Position numbers and translations under genes: made by a program. The notes under the pieces were generated by a model. It was not told where the DNA came from. It worked only from the letters and a program-made list of their open reading frames with translations, and ran no database searches. DNA of 64,000 bases from Hoplostethus atlanticus (Eukaryota > Chordata > Actinopteri > Trachichthyiformes > Trachichthyidae): assembly GCA_034670405.1 (NCBI GenBank), contig JAXDDX010000061.1:62001-126000 (forward strand). Direction: 5' to 3'. Below, one piece after another: positions 60,100 to 64,000 of the stretch. Position 1 is the stretch's first letter. Each line of letters begins with the position of its first letter.

Positions 60100-60415
60100 G
60101 AAGAGGGTGATAGCTGTGGGGGGAAAAAAACTGTGGTGTCGGATGGTGCGAGCGGTGATGCACACAGGAACTGTCTTCCAGAGGGCAGATTGTCAAACAG
60201 GGGGTTGCCAGGTTGGACAAGGTTGGCAATCTTCTTCTGCTTTTTTTTCTTGCTCTGTTTATCAGATCATTGATGGGGGGCAGCTGGCAGCCAACTACCC
60301 CCTCAGCCATCCTTTTGACATGCTGCAGTCTCGACTTGCAGCATGGAGGAGGTAGAGACCACACCGGATTGTGATAGATGGTGGACCTTTCAGACTGGGG
60401 ATGTTCCCGTCCCAT
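60100..60415 (-). pseudogene. LINE C-terminal fragment (minus strand)
   Basis: On the minus strand the frame reads AEGVVGCQLPPINDLINRAR and, further on, LEDSSCVHHRSHHPT. This corresponds to the C-terminal region (usually LPSINDLY...LLPSGRRYR) of teleost non-LTR retrotransposons. Frames are damaged and the rest of the ORF is missing. Confidence 0.55.
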
Positions 60416-60489
60416 GTGAGGGGGAGAATTGACTCAACATGCAACCTGGGGGATGCAGGCTCATTAACAAATACTGGTTCTCTTGCCTT

Positions 60490-61329
60490 GTGCAGACAGA
60501 AACAGGCCAGAGACTTACTGCATTATGGGTCCCAGTCCATAGATGTTCATTTAACCACCAAAATGATCCTCTGAGGAAGGTGTGAGGTTCCCAATAGCAT
60601 CTTAATTCCTATGTTCTTAACAGCATTACTACTCTTAATTGGGTCAACTTAAATAGGCCAGTAACCTGTTCTGTAAAAAAGGGATGTATGTTTGTCCCCG
60701 TTATTTAATAACCTCATTTCTGTATTCTAGCTGCCTGCTGAAGAAGAAAAAAAACTCATCTCTAAAATGTCAGCTTTTTAGGAATTAAGATAGAAGATAA
60801 AATGGCTTCATTTTCACATTGATGCCATTGATGCCATTTTTTAAACTACTCAGTGGAGGTTAAATAGCTTTTATGGCCTGAGGGTCACAAAACTTTAGAC
60901 AGCACATCAAAGATCATGTAAACTTTGATTTGATTACAAAGGCGATCAAAAACAGTCCAGATTTAAGTGATGTGGCTTTCTTTCAAAGCATCGGTCTTCC
61001 CCTTTTGAAAGGTCACATTGCTAATGAGGCTACTTAGCATTTCTAAGCTAATGTCCTATTCTCGCTACTAGAATAAACTATGTCCCTTTTTAACACGTAC
61101 CATTGATAATGGGGCTAACTAAAAGTCAGTAGCTGATAGGCAAATGGTGGGTCAAGGACAACCAATCATTATTATTAGGCTGTGCAGGATACCAAACTGC
61201 ACAAACCGGCGATCAACCATGATGTATTTTACACATCTGTCATTTATGGTTCTTTTGCTATTTACCTAATTTTATTTCACCCATCTTTTACACGATTGTG
61301 ACCTTATGCAATGTGTCATGCGTACTCGT
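60490..61329. other. Gene-free stretch
   Basis: AT-rich unique sequence; nothing recognised. Confidence 0.5.
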
Positions 61330-61525
61330 CACGAATGTTTATGTTTCGTCTGCTGTTATGCTGTACGTCGTGCATGCTCCATCTAGTAGTTAAGGTTCTG
61401 TTGTTTTGTCCTGTTTTGTTAATCTTGTATTGTGCAACTCCTCTAATGTGTCATCGCCAATTAACCAAATCAAATTCTTAATGCACATTGTGCCTGGTGA
61501 TTGAAAATGCTTCTGACTCTGATAT
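61330..61525 (+). mobile_element. Possible LINE 3' tail
   Basis: The phrases TTGTGCAACTCCTCTAATGT and CAAATTCTTAATGCACATTG, with the CTTCTGACTCTGAT end, resemble the 3' terminus of fish LINEs such as the one at 38440. Confidence 0.35.
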
Positions 61526-63019
61526 TACCTGTGATTAAAGAAATCTGGATAAGAAATGACATCTACATGATATGTTTTTAACAAAAGAGGTGCTGAAAGA
61601 AAATATAGAAGGGGTTATGTGGACTGATACAGTTTTAATCTGGTGATTAGACTTTACAATGATGAAGAAAATAAAATATAATCAAGAAGGGGGGGGGGCG
61701 GGGTAGAGAGGGAAGAAGAGAGGAGGAGGAGTAAGACAGGAAGAGGAAAGGTCAAAATGTTAATGAACACTATTCTTAGAGAGTAGTAGCTCGATTCCCA
61801 CAGGAAAATAAAACAGATAATTTTACTCTTTTTCACGTTAAACCAGCATTTAAAAAGGCATAGCTGGATTACTCCGGGTTAAAGGTATCCCACGTAGGAC
61901 TTTCTCTAAATGTATCGCATTCAAAGGATCTGTGAACAGCCGTCAGTGCTTCCTTCTGTTGCCCCAATGAGCTTCCTGCAGTAGATTTCTTCTCTCTGCC
62001 ACTTTGAAGGAGAGAATTCAAGTCAACTTTATTTATATAGCACTTTAACAGTTTGGACCAAATTGCTTTATAAGAGAGGAGAAAAAAATTCTAAACTTTT
62101 AAGGCAGAGAGAAATAAATCAAAAATTGAATTATTTTTTTTAAAATGTCAAAGAAATGGAAGAAATCGAAGCACAAAGTAGATCAATGCAGGGTTATTGT
62201 TTGTAATAGCAGCATATTTTTATGCTAGCATTAGTATCTGTCATTACTAATTTCACAGTGATATGTGGTCAGTGTCCGTCCGGCCAAAACCTTCAATGTT
62301 TTATCATTTTTTAAATCCATTTTCAGTGGTTGGGAAACACTTTACACTCATGGAAAACAATTCAGTAATCAGTAACAGTTTATTTTGCACTGACAATATT
62401 AATGAGAGATTCCCACATCTCACATGTTTAATAAATCTGATGTTTTGTTCCCGTGTAAACCCTGGAATAACACCATGAATCATCAAGACAGAGACAGGAG
62501 CCGGCCAAGGGCATTACAGCCTCCGCCCAAACATTCCTGCTCTCTATTGCATGAGGGTAGAGTTGATATTAGAACGAACGGCCTGATTTACAGCCTGTGA
62601 TTAGCTGATGAATGGGGAGCAGGGCTGCAGAGCTGAAAAACCCTCCAGCCAACTGGAAGAGTTGAGATAATCACACACTCTTAGCCCTTTAATATCAATA
62701 CGCTGGATATGAATTTCCTCATCCGGAAAAACAAACAGAAATGATGAATCGAGGACGGAATTACCATTACCAGGGGTACGAAACGTAAGAATTTATTAAA
62801 CCATTTGAGGTGTCTAAACGTTATTGAGGGGAACTTACAGTATCTGTATGATTGAAGCTACTAGAATACTAGTTATGTTTCCCAGGTTTTATTATGTACA
62901 CAAAGTACACCGGGGCTGATCTGTTGCATTTATACAATTAGAAGTGATTTCCAGCTGAAGATGTTTACCGTGCTTGATTAAAAAGGGGTCATCACATAAA
63001 AGCAGCATTTCCAAGGAGG
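61526..63019. other. Gene-free stretch, possible conserved block at 62500-62780
   Basis: A repeat start, CAAGTCAACTTTATTTATAT with TAGCACTTTAA following, occurs near 62020-62050. The block 62500-62780 is free of simple repeats and carries homeodomain-like sites. No exon recognised. Confidence 0.4.
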
Positions 63020-63475
63020 TGTTGCACTGCTGCCTGCTTGCACTGTTGCACTGCTGTTGCACTGCTGCCTCACAGCAAGAAGGTCCTGGGTTCGATTCCC
63101 GCCTGGGGCGCTATTGACTCTGGGGTGCCCAGGTGGGTTATCTTTCCCGGGCCTTTCTGTGTGGAGTTTGCATGTTCTCCCCGTGCTCACATGGGGTCTT
63201 CTTCCACAATAAGAGCCCCAAATGGAAAAACATGCAAGAAGATCTCCATCTCCTGTCCCTGACCACGACGTGGACTTAGGATCTGGAGCTGTTGGTCCCC
63301 GGGCACCAACGTAGAGGGCTGCCCACTGCTAAAGAAGGATGGGTTAAATGCAGAGGGCTAATTCCTGCAGCCACCCTCCCTGCATATGTGTGTGTGTTTG
63401 GTGGCCACTACTGCCTGCATGCTGTGTGTGTGTGTGTGTGTCAATAATGCGGATTAATAAAGTGTGTTCTTCTTA
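63020..63475 (+). mobile_element. tRNA-derived SINE (family C), near full length
   Basis: The tRNA-like head has the B box GGTCCTGGGTTCGATTCCCG. The body continues with TGTGTGGAGTTTGCATGTTC and TCCCCGTG, then GCAGAGGGCTAATTCCTGC, and a GT-rich tail with AATAAAGTGTGTTCTTCTT. This is a well-known, very abundant teleost repeat. It is not a tRNA gene. Confidence 0.75.
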
Positions 63476-64000
63476 AGTTGTGTCCTGCTAGCATTCTCAT
63501 GGAACAAATTCATGGAGGCAACAGTTTCTCACAGCAGTTTTTTCCTAACCCTTTCTCAAGATGACGAAAGTATATATACACACATGGAGAGGCTGGCCGA
63601 AAGAGGAAAACAACAACAACAAACATGCTAGTGGGATACGCGCTCACCCCCTGTTTATTAATTCCCATCTGAACTACATATTTTTAGATGGCCGGCAAAT
63701 CATCTAAAGATCTGAGCGTCTATTTGTATTTTTGTTATCCATAATGTTATCAACATGAAAGACCGTCTATGTTTAGAAGATAAAACAGTGAATGGTAAAA
63801 AACTGAAAACTCTCAGGTGGGCTCTCAGGTGGGCTCTTCTCATAAGCATTGCCGCGGCTCTTTGCCTCCACTTTTGCCCCATGCATGACACTGTTGCCAT
63901 AGTGACCAACCCAGCACAGACCTGACACAAACTAGTTATTACAGAAAACTGTAGCTTTGGATGTTAACAATACATGGATGTAATTTGGTCCAAAAAAAAA
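63476..64000. other. Gene-free end of window
   Basis: A 12-bp direct duplication (GGTGGGCTCTCA-like) occurs near 63817-63838. No gene recognised. Confidence 0.45.

Noticed and set aside
63030-63110. tRNA gene
   Set aside because: It has a B box, but it is followed by a SINE body and lacks cloverleaf pairing; it is a tRNA-derived SINE.

Overview
This window is nuclear DNA from a vertebrate, almost certainly a teleost fish. The evidence is a complete intron-containing muscle nicotinic acetylcholine receptor alpha-1 gene (chrna1) with small introns, very abundant CA/GT and GA microsatellites, fish-type tRNA-derived SINEs and hAT-like MITEs, and an intact chromodomain Ty3/gypsy retrotransposon of the Tf1/sushi type. 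Bacterial-style features (operons, ribosome binding sites, CRISPR) do not apply.

Layout. 1-2170: non-coding, with one composite microsatellite. 2172-13804: chrna1 on the minus strand. It has ten coding exons adding up to 1380 bp, 459 codons plus stop, and every junction is in frame. Intron 4 holds a roughly 1.9 kb GGATAGA-type minisatellite, and intron 1 holds three SINEs. Intron 8 appears to be a GC-AG intron. The proximal promoter with E-boxes lies at 13805-14130. 14150-25650: non-coding sequence with SINE and MITE pieces and microsatellites. 25654-31154: a 5491-bp LTR retrotransposon on the minus strand, with 556-bp LTRs that look identical, a 5-bp target duplication, an open gag (CCHC knuckle) and an open pol (protease, RT, RNase H, integrase, chromodomain). 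Its 5' leader carries an 11-nt match predicting self-primed reverse transcription. 31155-53590: gene-poor, with two TIR elements near 31.4-32.1 and 35.3-35.8 kb, SINEs, a hAT-like MITE, LINE tails, a decamer minisatellite and possible conserved non-coding blocks. 53820-54760: a decayed LINE reverse transcriptase. 55762-56075: a hAT-type MITE. 56650-57917: a truncated endogenous retrovirus (env transmembrane subunit plus a probable LTR) with a perfect 28-bp hairpin. 58000-64000: non-coding, with LINE and SINE remnants.

Only chrna1 is a confident host protein-coding gene. I looked for exons of the genes that neighbour CHRNA1 in mammals (CHN1, WIPF1) and recognised none. The long empty stretches may be intergenic or may be introns of genes whose exons lie outside. 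The retroelement genes form a self-contained replication module and show no functional link to chrna1. The most notable local architecture is that eight of the eighteen chrna1 splice sites sit within about 15 nt of a simple-sequence tract, and that the minisatellite itself forms the pyrimidine tract of one 3' splice site.
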